64,000 nt of DNA from Treponema maltophilum ATCC 51939 (GTDB lineage: Bacteria > Spirochaetota > Spirochaetia > Treponematales > Treponemataceae). Position 1 is the stretch's first letter. Every line of letters begins with the position of its first letter. The notes under the pieces are model-generated. The model ran no database searches and had not been told where the DNA came from. It was given only the letters and a program-made list of their open reading frames with translations. The position numbers were made by a program, and so were the translations under genes. Shown here one piece after another: positions 41,863-51,860 of the stretch. The stretch is taken from NCBI RefSeq assembly GCF_000413055.1, contig NZ_KE332518.1, positions 141,490 through 205,489 of the forward strand, read 5' to 3'.

Positions 41863-44800
41863 ATGAAAAAAAATATGCTTGTACCGTTTACGGCGGTGCT
41901 TTTAATCGCAGCAGTTGTTTTGTTTTGTGCCGCAGGCTGTAAAAAGAAAACCGAAACCGAGCAAAGTGCACCGGAGTGGCGGGAAGGGCACCGCGATTTT
42001 CTTGCCTATAATCCCAATGATCCCGACTTTGGATATGCGTTTGTTCCCCTGTATATAAAAGCCGAACCGGAACCCGAGCGGCCGGCAAAAAAACGGAATC
42101 TAAGCGGTCCTTCCGCGAATTCCGTCAAAAAAAACGCGTCCGGAACGGCAGCTTCCGGCGTGCGCCCCTTAAAAGAATATAAAACGGCGTATACGACAAC
42201 GCGCCCTGCAAAAAATGCGTTTGCCGTACCCGCAGGCGTTTCGGGGGAAGTTCTTCCCGCGGCGGAAGAAGAGGGCGATTTAACCGTCGTCGATTGGGGG
42301 CCTCAAAAAGAGTTGCCCGCGGCAATCCGCCAGCCGTCTTTTTACGTCGTGTTTTCGCTTCCCGTAAAGGCGATAAGCGCGCTCGAAGAACCGTCTTCAA
42401 AGTCGGATTATATGAGAGTTGAGCCTGCGGTTGAAGGCGTGTTCCGCTGGTACGGTTCGCGCCATTTGGCGTTTGAAGCGAGCGAAAACATCAATCCTTT
42501 GTTGGAATACACGATTACCGTAAACGGCAGCGTAAAATCCTTGAGCGGAAAGCCGATTACCGGCGAGCGCGTTTTTAAAATCAAAAGCGAAGAGCTGCGC
42601 ATTACCGGTTCTACGGTCGGCTATTCGTTTGCAAAAAAATCCGGCATGTGGATCGACACTGACGACGTGGTGCCCGAAGCGGCGAACGAAGTGCTGCTTA
42701 CGTTCAACTATCCGGTTAAGGCGCAGGATTTTTCAAACCGTATCCGTGCCGAAGTTGACGGCGGCGTTTTGCCCTGCACCGTAAGCCAAAAAGACGACAA
42801 ATCGCTGCTGGTTACGGTAAAGGGAAACATTCCTTTCGATACCGACGTGTATGTTTATGTCGATAAGCTGTGCATCCGTTACCACACGCTTTTGCCGTTC
42901 CGATTGGAACGGACCGACGTCGAGCGTTCGGCAGGGCGCTTTTTAAATCCCGTGTACCTACGCTTTTCGCATAATGTTGACCCCTCCTCGGTTTTGGCGA
43001 ATCTTTCGACTGAGCCGTCGATGCCCATAAAGAAAGAAAACATCGAAGTAAACGGAAGTACGGTCATCGTGTACGACCTTCCCGTCAACTTTAATTCAAA
43101 ATATACGCTGACTGTAAAAGACGGCATAAAGGATGTATACGGCAGAAAATTAAAAGCAGGAAAGTCCGTTTCGGTTCAGGTTCCCGAAGCGGCAAGTTAC
43201 GTGAGGTTTTTGGACAGCGGCACAAAAATGCTCGAAGCCGCCTATCCGCATAAATTTTTGTTCGAATACCAAAACCTGTACGAACCCTCGCGTTACAGCA
43301 TCGTAAGAACCCTGGACCCGCTCGACATATCGTCGTGGGACGCACATGTTTACGAAGAGGATGCTGTAAAGCCGAAGATAAAAATACGCAACCAAAGGCA
43401 GTTTGAAGTTATCGATTTGGATCCGCTTTTGGATAGTAACGGCAAGGGTTTTGTGCGCTTCGATGCGGAGATGACCGTTCCGTCCTATTGGGATAAAAAT
43501 AATCTTTACACGCAGAAAAACTGCACGACGATTCAGGTAACCGATTTGGGCATTACGGTTCGATACGGATTAAATAGGGCGGTTGTGCTCGTAACAAGCC
43601 TTGCCACCGGCAATCCCGTTGAAGGCGCGAATGTGTACATGTACAACGGTGAGCAACCCGTAAACGCTGCGGCAACAACCGCGTACAGTTCAGGTACAAC
43701 GGATAAAAACGGACTTGCCGTTTTGAAGTTTGATCGTTGGAGTGCGGCGTTTTTTGACTCATACAGGGAAGCCGTTTGTGTGGAAAAAGACGGAGACCGC
43801 GCGGTGTTTTATCCGGATACGCACAGCGAATGGCGTTCCGTTTCTTCGGTCGGCGATATTGATTTCGGCGCGCAGAATTTTCAACGTACATTTATGTTTT
43901 CCGACCGCGGCTTGTACCAGCCCGGCGAAACGATTACGTTCCGCGGCATCGATCGTACGCAAAGGCTCGGCTCGTTTACTCCGTATACCGATGAGTATAC
44001 GATAACCTTAAAAGAAAACGTGTGGGGCGATGCCGAAGAGATTGCATGCTTAAACGGCACTTGTTCGGAATCGGGCGGATTTTGGGGTTCGATTAAACTT
44101 CCCGAAAACGTAAAGCCCGGTCAATACGTGCTTGTATACGAGCGACCCGGAAGAAAAGAGTGGCGGAGCCGCAAAATCAATATTACGATCGCGTATTTTG
44201 AACGCTTAAAATTCCAAGCGGAAGTTGCCTTGAGCGAAGCGACCCTCGTTGCCGGCGACACGATAAGCGGTTCGATTAAAGCTTCGTATTTGTCGGGCGG
44301 CTCTTTGCCCGAAGCGACGTACACGGGAGGCTGGGTGCGCCAAGGCTGCGATTTTACAAGCGACGACCCCGCACTTAAAAATTATACCTTCGGCCCGCGC
44401 GAAATCGAGCGCTCAATGGAACAGCTTTCTTCGTTTGAAGGAAAACTTTCCGCCGACGGCAGTGCACGCATTTCGTATACGACCGCCCAAGAAGGCATTG
44501 TCGGTTCTCCGTACCGCTACTTTGCCGAGGCGTCGGTAACCGATATAAGCAACCAGCTTATTGCGGCGCGCAATGCGGTAACGGTTCACCCCGCGTCGTT
44601 TTACATCGGAGTTGTAAAACCCGACGGCGTTACCGGCTTCGCAAAAAAGGGGCAGGAATTGAATTTCCCGCTTATGCTTGCTTCCGCGGACGGAAAAGCA
44701 CTTGCTTCTTTGGATTTTGTTAAAGGCAATTTGTCGGCCGAACTTATACGCGACGATTGGCATTTGGTGCAGCAGTACGGTTCTTCCGGCAGCGTATACG

Positions 44801-47800
44801 CGAGCTACGAAAAACAAAGCGTCAGCGAATATTCAGCGGCGGTAAAACCTTCGCTCAAAGGCTCGGTAAAAGTTACGCCTAAAAACGCCGGCTATTATAC
44901 GCTCGTGTTAAGCGGAACCGATAAAAACGGTAAAATTGCAAAAACCGAATATTCCTTTTTTGTAACCGGTTCGGGAGCCGTTTTTTGGAACCGCGACTTC
45001 GAATCTTCGCTGCGCCTCACTCCCGACCAATCGCAGTACAATCCCGGCGATACGGCGCGCATTTTGCTCGAAAGCCCGCTGCCTGCCGGCAACTATCTTA
45101 TTACCGTTGAGCGCGAAGGAATTTTTACCGAAGAAGTGCGCCGTTTTGAAGAAAGCACCGCCGTGTTGGAAATCCCGATTGCGCTCAATTACGTGCCGGT
45201 TATATACGTGAGCGTGTGTTCGTATTCCGTGCGTTCGGGAAAGCCGACTCATCAGTACGGCGAAGCCGATATGGACAAGCCCAAAGGCTTTTTCGGTTCG
45301 ACCGCCGTGTTTGTAAATCCGCGCGTAAAAGCTTTTTCGATCGACGTTGCCGCCGACAAACCCTCGTACCGTCCGGGCGAAAAAGCCGTTATCGTGCTGA
45401 ATGCGACAAAGGGCGGGGAACCGCTTGCCGACGCGGAGCTGACCCTTATGGCGGTAGACCGCGGCGTTTTGGATTTAATCAATTATCACGTTCCGAATCC
45501 CGTAGACTTTTTTTACAATGAACACAACTTTCCGCTGTGCGTAAAAGGCGGAGATTCGCGCGCGCTGCTTATGGATCCGGTAACCTACGAAATAAAAAAC
45601 TTGAAAGGCGGAGATGCTTCCGATGAAGAAAAAGAACAGGAGCGCAAAAAATTCGACCCGACAGCCGTCTTTATACCGGTTTTAAAAACCGATAAAAACG
45701 GTCAAGCCCGTGCCGAATTCACTTTGCCCGATACGCTTACGACCTATCGCATTACGGCCTTCGGCGTTCACGAGGATTTACTCGCTTTGCAGGAAGATGA
45801 AATGCTCGTGCAAAATCCCGTAAACGTGCTTGCGGTAAAACCGCGTCGCTTGCGCGAGCGCGACACGGCCGAATGCGGCGTGCTGATTTCAAACCTCGAT
45901 TCGCGTTCTCACAGCATAACGGTAAAAGCCGAAGTGCGCTCTCCGCAGGGAGCCGATTCGGCAAACCTCGGCAAAGCCGCCGGTAAAGCCTTTTTCGACG
46001 GCAGCGCGCAAAAAACGGTGAAGGTCGAAAGCGGCGCACAGTCGACGGTGTATTTCGATCTTGCCGCTCAAAAAGCGGGAGAAGTCGAAGTCGTGTTTTC
46101 GGTATCGTCGGATATTTTAAAAGAGCGTTTGGTGCAGCCGCTTGTTATCGAGCACCCCTTTGTGTTCGAAACCTTTACGGCGACGGGAACCGTCGAGCGT
46201 TCCGCTTCGTCGGTTTCCGAAAAGGTGGCGCTCCCGTCTTTTGCCGATTTGAACGCCGGTTCTTTGTCGATTACGCTGGATGCAACCCGCTTGGCGACGC
46301 TTTCGTCGGCGGTCGATTACGTGTTCAATTATCCGTACGGCTGTATGGAACAGCAAAGCGCGCGCTTATTGCCCTTGGTTGTTTTCGGCGACTACATCGC
46401 TACCTTCGGTCTGCAAACCGAAGTGCCCGATGTAAAGAAAACCGTAAGAAAAACCTTTGCCTCGTGGAAGCAAATTCAACAGGACGACGGCGGTTTCCCG
46501 TATTGGCCCGAGGGTACGGAGTCGAGTTTTTACGTGAGCGTACGCATCGCTCATTTGTGCGCGCTTGCAAAGGAACGCGGCTACAGTGCCAAGGATATTA
46601 CGCTCAATACGGAAAGACTTGCTTCATATGTTTCGTCAAACATCAACAAAAACTATTTGAGCGATTACCTTCGCACGTATGCGTGTTATGTGCTCGCGCT
46701 CAACGGAAAGAGTTTCCCCGCTTCTTTGCTGCCGTCCGTATCCGCTAAAGATACCGATATTTCGACTGCGGCCTTGGCCGGCTTGGCTTGCCTCCAACGC
46801 GGCTCTTCCGGCGATAAGGAAAAGGCGCAGCAGTACGCGGACACCATACGCCGCTACCTGCGGCCCGATGCGCGCGGCGTGGACATAACTTCTCCCGACG
46901 AATCGCGGTACTATTATTGGTATGCAAACGACAAATCCATGGATTATGCGCTGACGGTTAAACTGTTTACGCTGCTCAATGCCGACGACGATATGATTAC
47001 AAAGCTTTTGTATACGCTTTTGCAGCGCCAAAAAGCCGGCTATTGGAAAAGCACGGCCGTTACCGCCTTTGTGCTCGATTCGGTATATACGGTTATAAAA
47101 ACGGCTAAACTCGACAACTTGAATATGAGCGCTTCGGCATCGGTGGACGGAAAGGAATTGGTTTCCGGAAGCTTTAAAGGCGCGGGAGCGCAAGCTCTTA
47201 CGTTTACCGCCGATTTTGACGAAGAGCCGTTGAGCACCGTAAAGCGCGATATGCTGCTTCCGCTTACGATTACAAAAAAAGGTTCGAATCCGCTGTACTA
47301 TACGACATCGCTCAGATACGCCATTCCGCAGGAAATGCAAACGTCGCGCGATGAAGGCTTGGGCGTTTCGTATATTCTCCGCGATGCCGAAACCGATAAA
47401 ATCGTAAAACCGTCTTCGGCTTCTTCTTCCCTTATCGAGCTTGAAAGCGGCAAAACCTACGAAATGGAAATAAAATTGTCGTCGGGACGCGATCGCAGCT
47501 TTGTCGCTCTGCGCGCACCGGTGCCGTCGGGGGCGGAAATTATCGATGCGGCCTTTGTTACAACCGCCTCCCTTACCGGAAGCAATCGTGCCGAAGACGA
47601 GGATGCCGACGATGAAGACGATTGGTATAGCTGGTTTTACGGAAGGCCGATGAGCAGTCAGCGCATTTACGACAACGAAGTGCAGTATTTTTGGAACGAT
47701 TGGGTAAAGGGAAGCGATACGGTGCGTTTTAAATTCCGCGCCGTCAGAAAAGGAGTGTATCCCTGTCCGCCGCTTACCGCCGAATGTATGTATGAAAACG

Positions 47801-47844
47801 AAGTGTTCGGCCGTACCGACGGATACCTGTTTGTGATAAAATAA
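41863..47844 (+). CDS. Bacterial alpha-2-macroglobulin lipoprotein
   Basis: A 1993-aa lipoprotein. The signal peptide has lipobox CAAGC (Cys about 25). It contains repeated macroglobulin beta-domains, a bait-like region, the TED thioester motif GCMEQQ (Cys at residue 1494) and a C-terminal domain near DDWYSWFYGRPM. Bacterial A2Ms trap proteases that reach the periplasm through a covalent thioester. The intact CMEQ implies a working thioester. The usual partner, pbpC, follows with a one-base overlap (TAATG). GAGGAGG precedes the start. It is the largest gene in the window. Confidence 0.93.
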   Translation: MKKNMLVPFTAVLLIAAVVLFCAAGCKKKTETEQSAPEWREGHRDFLAYNPNDPDFGYAFVPLYIKAEPEPERPAKKRNLSGPSANSVKKNASGTAASGVRPLKEYKTAYTTTRPAKNAFAVPAGVSGEVLPAAEEEGDLTVVDWGPQKELPAAIRQPSFYVVFSLPVKAISALEEPSSKSDYMRVEPAVEGVFRWYGSRHLAFEASENINPLLEYTITVNGSVKSLSGKPITGERVFKIKSEELRITGSTVGYSFAKKSGMWIDTDDVVPEAANEVLLTFNYPVKAQDFSNRIRAEVDGGVLPCTVSQKDDKSLLVTVKGNIPFDTDVYVYVDKLCIRYHTLLPFRLERTDVERSAGRFLNPVYLRFSHNVDPSSVLANLSTEPSMPIKKENIEVNGSTVIVYDLPVNFNSKYTLTVKDGIKDVYGRKLKAGKSVSVQVPEAASYVRFLDSGTKMLEAAYPHKFLFEYQNLYEPSRYSIVRTLDPLDISSWDAHVYEEDAVKPKIKIRNQRQFEVIDLDPLLDSNGKGFVRFDAEMTVPSYWDKNNLYTQKNCTTIQVTDLGITVRYGLNRAVVLVTSLATGNPVEGANVYMYNGEQPVNAAATTAYSSGTTDKNGLAVLKFDRWSAAFFDSYREAVCVEKDGDRAVFYPDTHSEWRSVSSVGDIDFGAQNFQRTFMFSDRGLYQPGETITFRGIDRTQRLGSFTPYTDEYTITLKENVWGDAEEIACLNGTCSESGGFWGSIKLPENVKPGQYVLVYERPGRKEWRSRKINITIAYFERLKFQAEVALSEATLVAGDTISGSIKASYLSGGSLPEATYTGGWVRQGCDFTSDDPALKNYTFGPREIERSMEQLSSFEGKLSADGSARISYTTAQEGIVGSPYRYFAEASVTDISNQLIAARNAVTVHPASFYIGVVKPDGVTGFAKKGQELNFPLMLASADGKALASLDFVKGNLSAELIRDDWHLVQQYGSSGSVYASYEKQSVSEYSAAVKPSLKGSVKVTPKNAGYYTLVLSGTDKNGKIAKTEYSFFVTGSGAVFWNRDFESSLRLTPDQSQYNPGDTARILLESPLPAGNYLITVEREGIFTEEVRRFEESTAVLEIPIALNYVPVIYVSVCSYSVRSGKPTHQYGEADMDKPKGFFGSTAVFVNPRVKAFSIDVAADKPSYRPGEKAVIVLNATKGGEPLADAELTLMAVDRGVLDLINYHVPNPVDFFYNEHNFPLCVKGGDSRALLMDPVTYEIKNLKGGDASDEEKEQERKKFDPTAVFIPVLKTDKNGQARAEFTLPDTLTTYRITAFGVHEDLLALQEDEMLVQNPVNVLAVKPRRLRERDTAECGVLISNLDSRSHSITVKAEVRSPQGADSANLGKAAGKAFFDGSAQKTVKVESGAQSTVYFDLAAQKAGEVEVVFSVSSDILKERLVQPLVIEHPFVFETFTATGTVERSASSVSEKVALPSFADLNAGSLSITLDATRLATLSSAVDYVFNYPYGCMEQQSARLLPLVVFGDYIATFGLQTEVPDVKKTVRKTFASWKQIQQDDGGFPYWPEGTESSFYVSVRIAHLCALAKERGYSAKDITLNTERLASYVSSNINKNYLSDYLRTYACYVLALNGKSFPASLLPSVSAKDTDISTAALAGLACLQRGSSGDKEKAQQYADTIRRYLRPDARGVDITSPDESRYYYWYANDKSMDYALTVKLFTLLNADDDMITKLLYTLLQRQKAGYWKSTAVTAFVLDSVYTVIKTAKLDNLNMSASASVDGKELVSGSFKGAGAQALTFTADFDEEPLSTVKRDMLLPLTITKKGSNPLYYTTSLRYAIPQEMQTSRDEGLGVSYILRDAETDKIVKPSSASSSLIELESGKTYEMEIKLSSGRDRSFVALRAPVPSGAEIIDAAFVTTASLTGSNRAEDEDADDEDDWYSWFYGRPMSSQRIYDNEVQYFWNDWVKGSDTVRFKFRAVRKGVYPCPPLTAECMYENEVFGRTDGYLFVIK

Positions 47845-50219
47845 TGAAGGTCGTTTCGAAGATACAAAAAAACGTTCGCGCCGCCGGCCTTTGTGCGGCC
47901 GGTGCGCTGCTTTTGTTTGCCGCGCTTGACCTCTTCTTTTTGCCGTTTCCGAAGCTCAATGCATTCAGGAAGCGGGATTGGAGTACGCGCATTTACGACA
48001 GGCGCGGCACATTGGTGCAAGTGCTTGCGCTCGAAGGCGGCGTGCGCCGAGAATTTACTCCGCTTTCGGCTATGCCGCGGCAAGCCATTGATATTTTTTT
48101 AGCAGCGGAAGACAAACGTTTTTTTTCGCACTGCGGACTTGATTTTTCGGCCGTAGTGCGCGCCGCGCTGCAAAATATACGGAACGCTCAAAGAGTGAGC
48201 GGCGCTTCGACCGTTACGATGCAGCTTGCACGCATCGTCGTTCCGGCAAAAAAACGCACGCTTGCGGCAAAACTCAACGAAGCATGGAACGCGCTTCGCA
48301 TAGAGCGGCGCTTAAGCAAAAACGAAATACTCGAGTTGTATTTGAATACGCTGCCCTTCGGTTTCCAAACCGAAGGCATTACGTCCGCCGCAAAAACTTT
48401 TTTTGCCGCACCCCTTGAAGAGCTGAGCATCGAGCAGCTGTGCTGCCTTGCGGTTATACCGCGCCGCCCTTCGGGCAACAATCCGCTCGAGCACCCGCAG
48501 GTGTGCGCCGAGCGTGCCTGTGAACTGTACCGTTCGCTCCGCAGTCCGCTAGCTGCCGCCGATTCCGGTCTCGGCGCATCAATCGGATCCGTGCCGCTTG
48601 AACACTTTGTGCGCATTGCCGAAAACGCGCGGCGGGCGGAATATCCGTTTTATTTGCCGCACTGCGTTGATTTTTTGAAAAAGCGGTTTGCGCGCGAGGG
48701 CCGCTCTCTTCCCCCGGAAATGCGTTTGACTGCGGATGCGCTTTTTTCTTTTCACGCCGAAAATCTTTTGGCGGGCGAACTTGCAAACAATTCATATGCG
48801 CGCGTGTACAACGGCGCGGTGTTTGCAATCGAAAACGAAACGGGGAACATCATCGTTTGGGTCGGTTCCAATTCGTATTTCGACCGCGACCATCAGGGGC
48901 AAATCGACGGCGTTACCGCGATGAACCAAAGCGGTTCGAGCTCAAAACCTTTTTTGTACGCGCTCGCGCTGGACAAAGGCTATAAGCCCTCCGACGTGCT
49001 CCCCGACATTCCGCTTCGCTTCGGCTCGAACGAAGTGTACATTCCGCGCAACTTCAACAACCGCTATAACGGTCCCGTGCGCTTCCGTACCGCCCTTGCA
49101 TCCAGTTTGAACGTGCCGGCCGTAAGCCTTTTGGATTCGATCGGCGAAGCTTTTTATGCCGACACGCTCGATAAACTGCATTTCGATTCGATACGCACAA
49201 AGGGCCTCGACGCGGGACTTGCCCTTGCGCTCGGAAGCGCTCCCGTATCCCTGTATGAATTGGTGCGGGCATTCAGCGTTTTTCCGCGCGACGGAACGGT
49301 TATTCCGCTTCGCTTGCTCGAAGATTCCGGCAGCAGCGGAGAAGCACTTCGCTCGGCTGATTCGCCGCCCGATTCGGTAAACGACAATTTTTCGCCTTCG
49401 CGCGTATATTCTCCGGACAGCGCGCGCATTATCTGTTCGATTTTGTCCGACAGCGAAGCGCGCGTAAAAGGATTCGGTTTTTCGTCCGTGTTCAAAACGG
49501 ACTTCCCGTCCATGTTTAAAACGGGAACGGCAAATCAATATCAAAGCCTTATCGCTCTGTGTGCGAGTTCCGCCTATACCGTGGGCGTGTGGCTCGGAAA
49601 CTTTTCCGGCGAAACCGTTATCGGTAAAACGGGCAGTTCGATTCCCGCTTACGTTGCAAAAGAAGTGCTTACCCGATTGCAAACCTCTGCGGACGGAAGC
49701 GGCAAGATTCTTCCGGCGCGCAACTTTGCCGAACCGGAACATTGGCACCGCGGAACCGTGTGCGCGCTTTCGGGCATGATCGCTTCTCCCGATTGTCCGA
49801 ACACGATAAGCGAATACCTTCCCGATTCCCTTACCGCCGAAGATAAAAAAAAGCTCCGCTGCACTTGGCACACAAAAGAAAACGGAAGGTTAAAAACCGT
49901 GTATCCGGAGGAATATCGAAACTGGTTTTTATCGGCCGAACGCTACGGTGCCGTCAATGCCGGCGGTGCTCCGCTTACGATAGTTCGCCCCGTGTCGGGA
50001 AGCCGTTTCCTCTACGACCGCGCATATAAAAACATCGCCGTTGTGCCGCTCGAAATAAACGGCGGGCACGGCGATACGGTGCGCGTGTTTTTGGACGGCG
50101 CCGAATACGCGGTGTTGGAACGCCCGTTTTTTATAAATCTTAGTGCGGGTAAAGGAAAACACCGCGTGCGTGCCGTATGCGCGGACGAAGAACAAACCGT
50201 CGTTTTTACGGTGGAGTAG
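47844..50219 (+). CDS. pbpC: Penicillin-binding protein 1C
   Basis: A 791-aa inner-membrane peptidoglycan synthase. There is one N-terminal membrane helix. The GT51 glycosyltransferase has EDKRFFSHCGLD and GASTVTMQLAR. The transpeptidase has the SxxK serine in SGSSSKPFLYA and the KTGTA box. A C-terminal BiPBP_C beta domain includes NGGHGDTVRVFLDG. PbpC is thought to repair wall damage alongside alpha-2-macroglobulin, whose gene directly precedes it. The start overlaps that gene's stop by one base. Confidence 0.94.
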   Translation: MKVVSKIQKNVRAAGLCAAGALLLFAALDLFFLPFPKLNAFRKRDWSTRIYDRRGTLVQVLALEGGVRREFTPLSAMPRQAIDIFLAAEDKRFFSHCGLDFSAVVRAALQNIRNAQRVSGASTVTMQLARIVVPAKKRTLAAKLNEAWNALRIERRLSKNEILELYLNTLPFGFQTEGITSAAKTFFAAPLEELSIEQLCCLAVIPRRPSGNNPLEHPQVCAERACELYRSLRSPLAAADSGLGASIGSVPLEHFVRIAENARRAEYPFYLPHCVDFLKKRFAREGRSLPPEMRLTADALFSFHAENLLAGELANNSYARVYNGAVFAIENETGNIIVWVGSNSYFDRDHQGQIDGVTAMNQSGSSSKPFLYALALDKGYKPSDVLPDIPLRFGSNEVYIPRNFNNRYNGPVRFRTALASSLNVPAVSLLDSIGEAFYADTLDKLHFDSIRTKGLDAGLALALGSAPVSLYELVRAFSVFPRDGTVIPLRLLEDSGSSGEALRSADSPPDSVNDNFSPSRVYSPDSARIICSILSDSEARVKGFGFSSVFKTDFPSMFKTGTANQYQSLIALCASSAYTVGVWLGNFSGETVIGKTGSSIPAYVAKEVLTRLQTSADGSGKILPARNFAEPEHWHRGTVCALSGMIASPDCPNTISEYLPDSLTAEDKKKLRCTWHTKENGRLKTVYPEEYRNWFLSAERYGAVNAGGAPLTIVRPVSGSRFLYDRAYKNIAVVPLEINGGHGDTVRVFLDGAEYAVLERPFFINLSAGKGKHRVRAVCADEEQTVVFTVE

Positions 50220-50243
50220 GATTAGAGGGCTTGCACTTCTTGT

Positions 50244-50516
50244 TTATATATTCGCTATCGGACAATCATTTAACCTTGCCCAACGCAAAGCTCCATTCAA
50301 TCTCGTTTGATAATCTTTTTTGCCCACACTTTGAAGCCAATGCAAATTGTCAATATCAAGTCTGATAGTAACAGTTTTTTTGGGCGGACGAAAGTATTTA
50401 AAATACCCGTTTTCAAAATCCTCGTCCGTCAATTCAGGTGCATCTGTCAGATTTATTTTGTCATACGGTTTTCCGTTTTTTTCACATTTTGTGATAAATT
50501 TTTCTAAGTCGTTCAT
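50244..50516 (-). CDS. brnA: BrnA-family antitoxin
   Basis: A 90-aa protein whose C-terminal part (TVTIRLDIDNLHWLQS and YQTRLNGALRWA) is the ribbon-helix-helix typical of BrnA antitoxins, which bind BrnT and repress the shared promoter. The start at 50516 has GGAG upstream. It overlaps the brnT 3' end by 35 nt, the usual toxin-first order of this family. Confidence 0.85.
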   Translation of the reverse strand: MNDLEKFITKCEKNGKPYDKINLTDAPELTDEDFENGYFKYFRPPKKTVTIRLDIDNLHWLQSVGKKDYQTRLNGALRWARLNDCPIANI

Positions 50517-50808
50517 AGTATTTCTCCCGTTCTTTCGGCGTTGCATCTCTTGCCGTAATGAGATGTATTCGCTCTTTTTCTGTAAAGCTTACTTGCAATG
50601 CCAGAAATTTATCTGCAATGCACCCTAATCCAAAATATCTCGTTTGACTTTCGTCAGAATGTTTTCTATCGTACATCTCATAAAAATACGGATCATCAAA
50701 AACGGCTTCAATTTCTTTGAACGAATAACCGTGATTTATTATATTTGCCTCGTTTTTTTCAGACCACCACTCAAAACGACCGTCTATAATCAACTCACCT
50801 TTTGGCAT
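50482..50808 (-). CDS. brnT: BrnT-family ribonuclease toxin
   Basis: A 108-aa toxin of the BrnT family (RelE-like fold). The pattern is clear: FEWWSEKNEANIINHGYSF, FDDPYFYEMYDRKHSDE and RIHLITARDATPKEREKYYE. It would cut RNA and slow growth when BrnA is lost. The start at 50808 has AGAGGA four bases upstream; an ATG at 50823 is only two bases after the -10 box and cannot be used. Confidence 0.88.
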   Translation of the reverse strand: MPKGELIIDGRFEWWSEKNEANIINHGYSFKEIEAVFDDPYFYEMYDRKHSDESQTRYFGLGCIADKFLALQVSFTEKERIHLITARDATPKEREKYYERLRKIYHKM

Positions 50809-50825
50809 GTATTCCTCTGACATAT

Positions 50826-50855
50826 ATTTTACAGTATGTAATAACTAGTTGTCAA
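50826..50855 (-). promoter_or_regulatory. Promoter of brnTA
   Basis: Minus strand: TTGACA (50850-50855), 18-bp spacer, TAAAAT (50826-50831). The predicted transcript starts about 10 bases before the brnT ribosome site. BrnA-type antitoxins usually bind here. Confidence 0.6.
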
Positions 50856-50909
50856 GAAAATCGTTTTTTTACATAATGTTTTTTTGGGGGATTTTATATG
50901 CGACTTTCC

Positions 50910-50938
50910 TTGCATTTACGCGATTTCCGTGTTATCAT
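50910..50938 (+). promoter_or_regulatory. Promoter of the GH-like gene (leaderless type)
   Basis: TTGCAT (50910-50915), 17-bp spacer, TATCAT (50933-50938), six bases (TACCGT), ATG at 50945. Confidence 0.6.
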
Positions 50939-50944
50939 TACCGT

Positions 50945-51856
50945 ATGATACGTAAAATATTGTTTTGTACGCTGCTGGTTTGTATGATTTCGCTGGCATC
51001 GCGGCTGCATGCGCAGCAAAGTGCGCAAACGCGCCAAAAAATTCCTTCCCCCTTGTACGGCATAACGCTCGATGCGGTTTCAAAATCGTCGATCAATAAA
51101 ATCATCGATGCGATAAAAGCGCTTCCCGTTAAGCCGACCGCCCGCGTCATTATCGATGCCGATAAAAAACCGGCGGACTTTGTTCCGCTTTTGGCGCGAT
51201 TGCATGAAGTTTCCTACGTTTTGCTTTGTCCCTGCGATTCTTCCGACATGGAGCTGTATGAAACGGTCGAATCCTATACGGCGCGCTTTGCCGACTGCGT
51301 TGCGCATCTTGCTCCCTATACGGATATTTGGGAAGTCGGCAACGAAATTAACGGCGAAGGGTGGCTGGGCGGTACGGACGAATTGATCGGGCAAAAAGCC
51401 TATGCGGCGTGGAAATATGTGCACGATCGCGGTCTTGCATCGGCGCTTACAACCTATATGTTTAAGCCCGGCGATCAAAGTATGACGATGGAGGAATGGC
51501 TCGAAAAGTTTATCCCTCCCGATATGAAAAACGCGCTCGATTATGTACTGGTCAGTTATTACGACGAAGACAACGAAGGCATGCACGACGATTGGGACGA
51601 TATGTTTAAAAACTTATATGAGATGTTCCCCGCTTCGCAGTTGGGCTTCGGCGAGGTCGGCTTTGCCGATCCGCACCGGGCGGGAAAGGCTTTTAACGCT
51701 CAAGCCGACGCCTATTACCGCATGATGCCGTATAACGATCGCTATGTCGGCGGCTATTTTTGGTGGTATTGGCAGGAAGACTGTGTTCCGCACAAGCGTA
51801 ATTCGCGCTGGCAAAAAATCGCCGATAATTTTTTGTGGATGAAAGAAAACTATTAA
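50945..51856 (+). CDS. Secreted glycoside-hydrolase-like (clan A TIM-barrel) protein
   Basis: A 303-aa exported protein. The signal peptide is about residues 1-23 (KILFCTLLVCMISLASRLHA). The rest fits a TIM barrel with clan GH-A landmarks: WEVGNEING with acid/base E134 and LGFGEVGF with candidate nucleophile E237, plus GGYFWWYWQED at the end. I cannot assign a GH family. It starts at 50945 from a leaderless promoter and is four bases upstream of metY. Confidence 0.7.
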   Translation: MIRKILFCTLLVCMISLASRLHAQQSAQTRQKIPSPLYGITLDAVSKSSINKIIDAIKALPVKPTARVIIDADKKPADFVPLLARLHEVSYVLLCPCDSSDMELYETVESYTARFADCVAHLAPYTDIWEVGNEINGEGWLGGTDELIGQKAYAAWKYVHDRGLASALTTYMFKPGDQSMTMEEWLEKFIPPDMKNALDYVLVSYYDEDNEGMHDDWDDMFKNLYEMFPASQLGFGEVGFADPHRAGKAFNAQADAYYRMMPYNDRYVGGYFWWYWQEDCVPHKRNSRWQKIADNFLWMKENY

Positions 51857-51860
51857 GGCC

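Noticed and set aside
41888-42088. Short antisense frame near the a2m start
   Set aside because: It overlaps the signal peptide and lipobox of the real gene and has no features.
46636-47340. 234-codon open frame antisense to the alpha-2-macroglobulin gene
   Set aside because: It lies wholly within a conserved thioester-domain region of the sense gene; no ribosome site or known domain.
48942-49871. 309-codon open frame antisense to pbpC
   Set aside because: The sense strand has all GT51 and transpeptidase motifs; the antisense product is Arg/Gly-rich with no recognisable domain.
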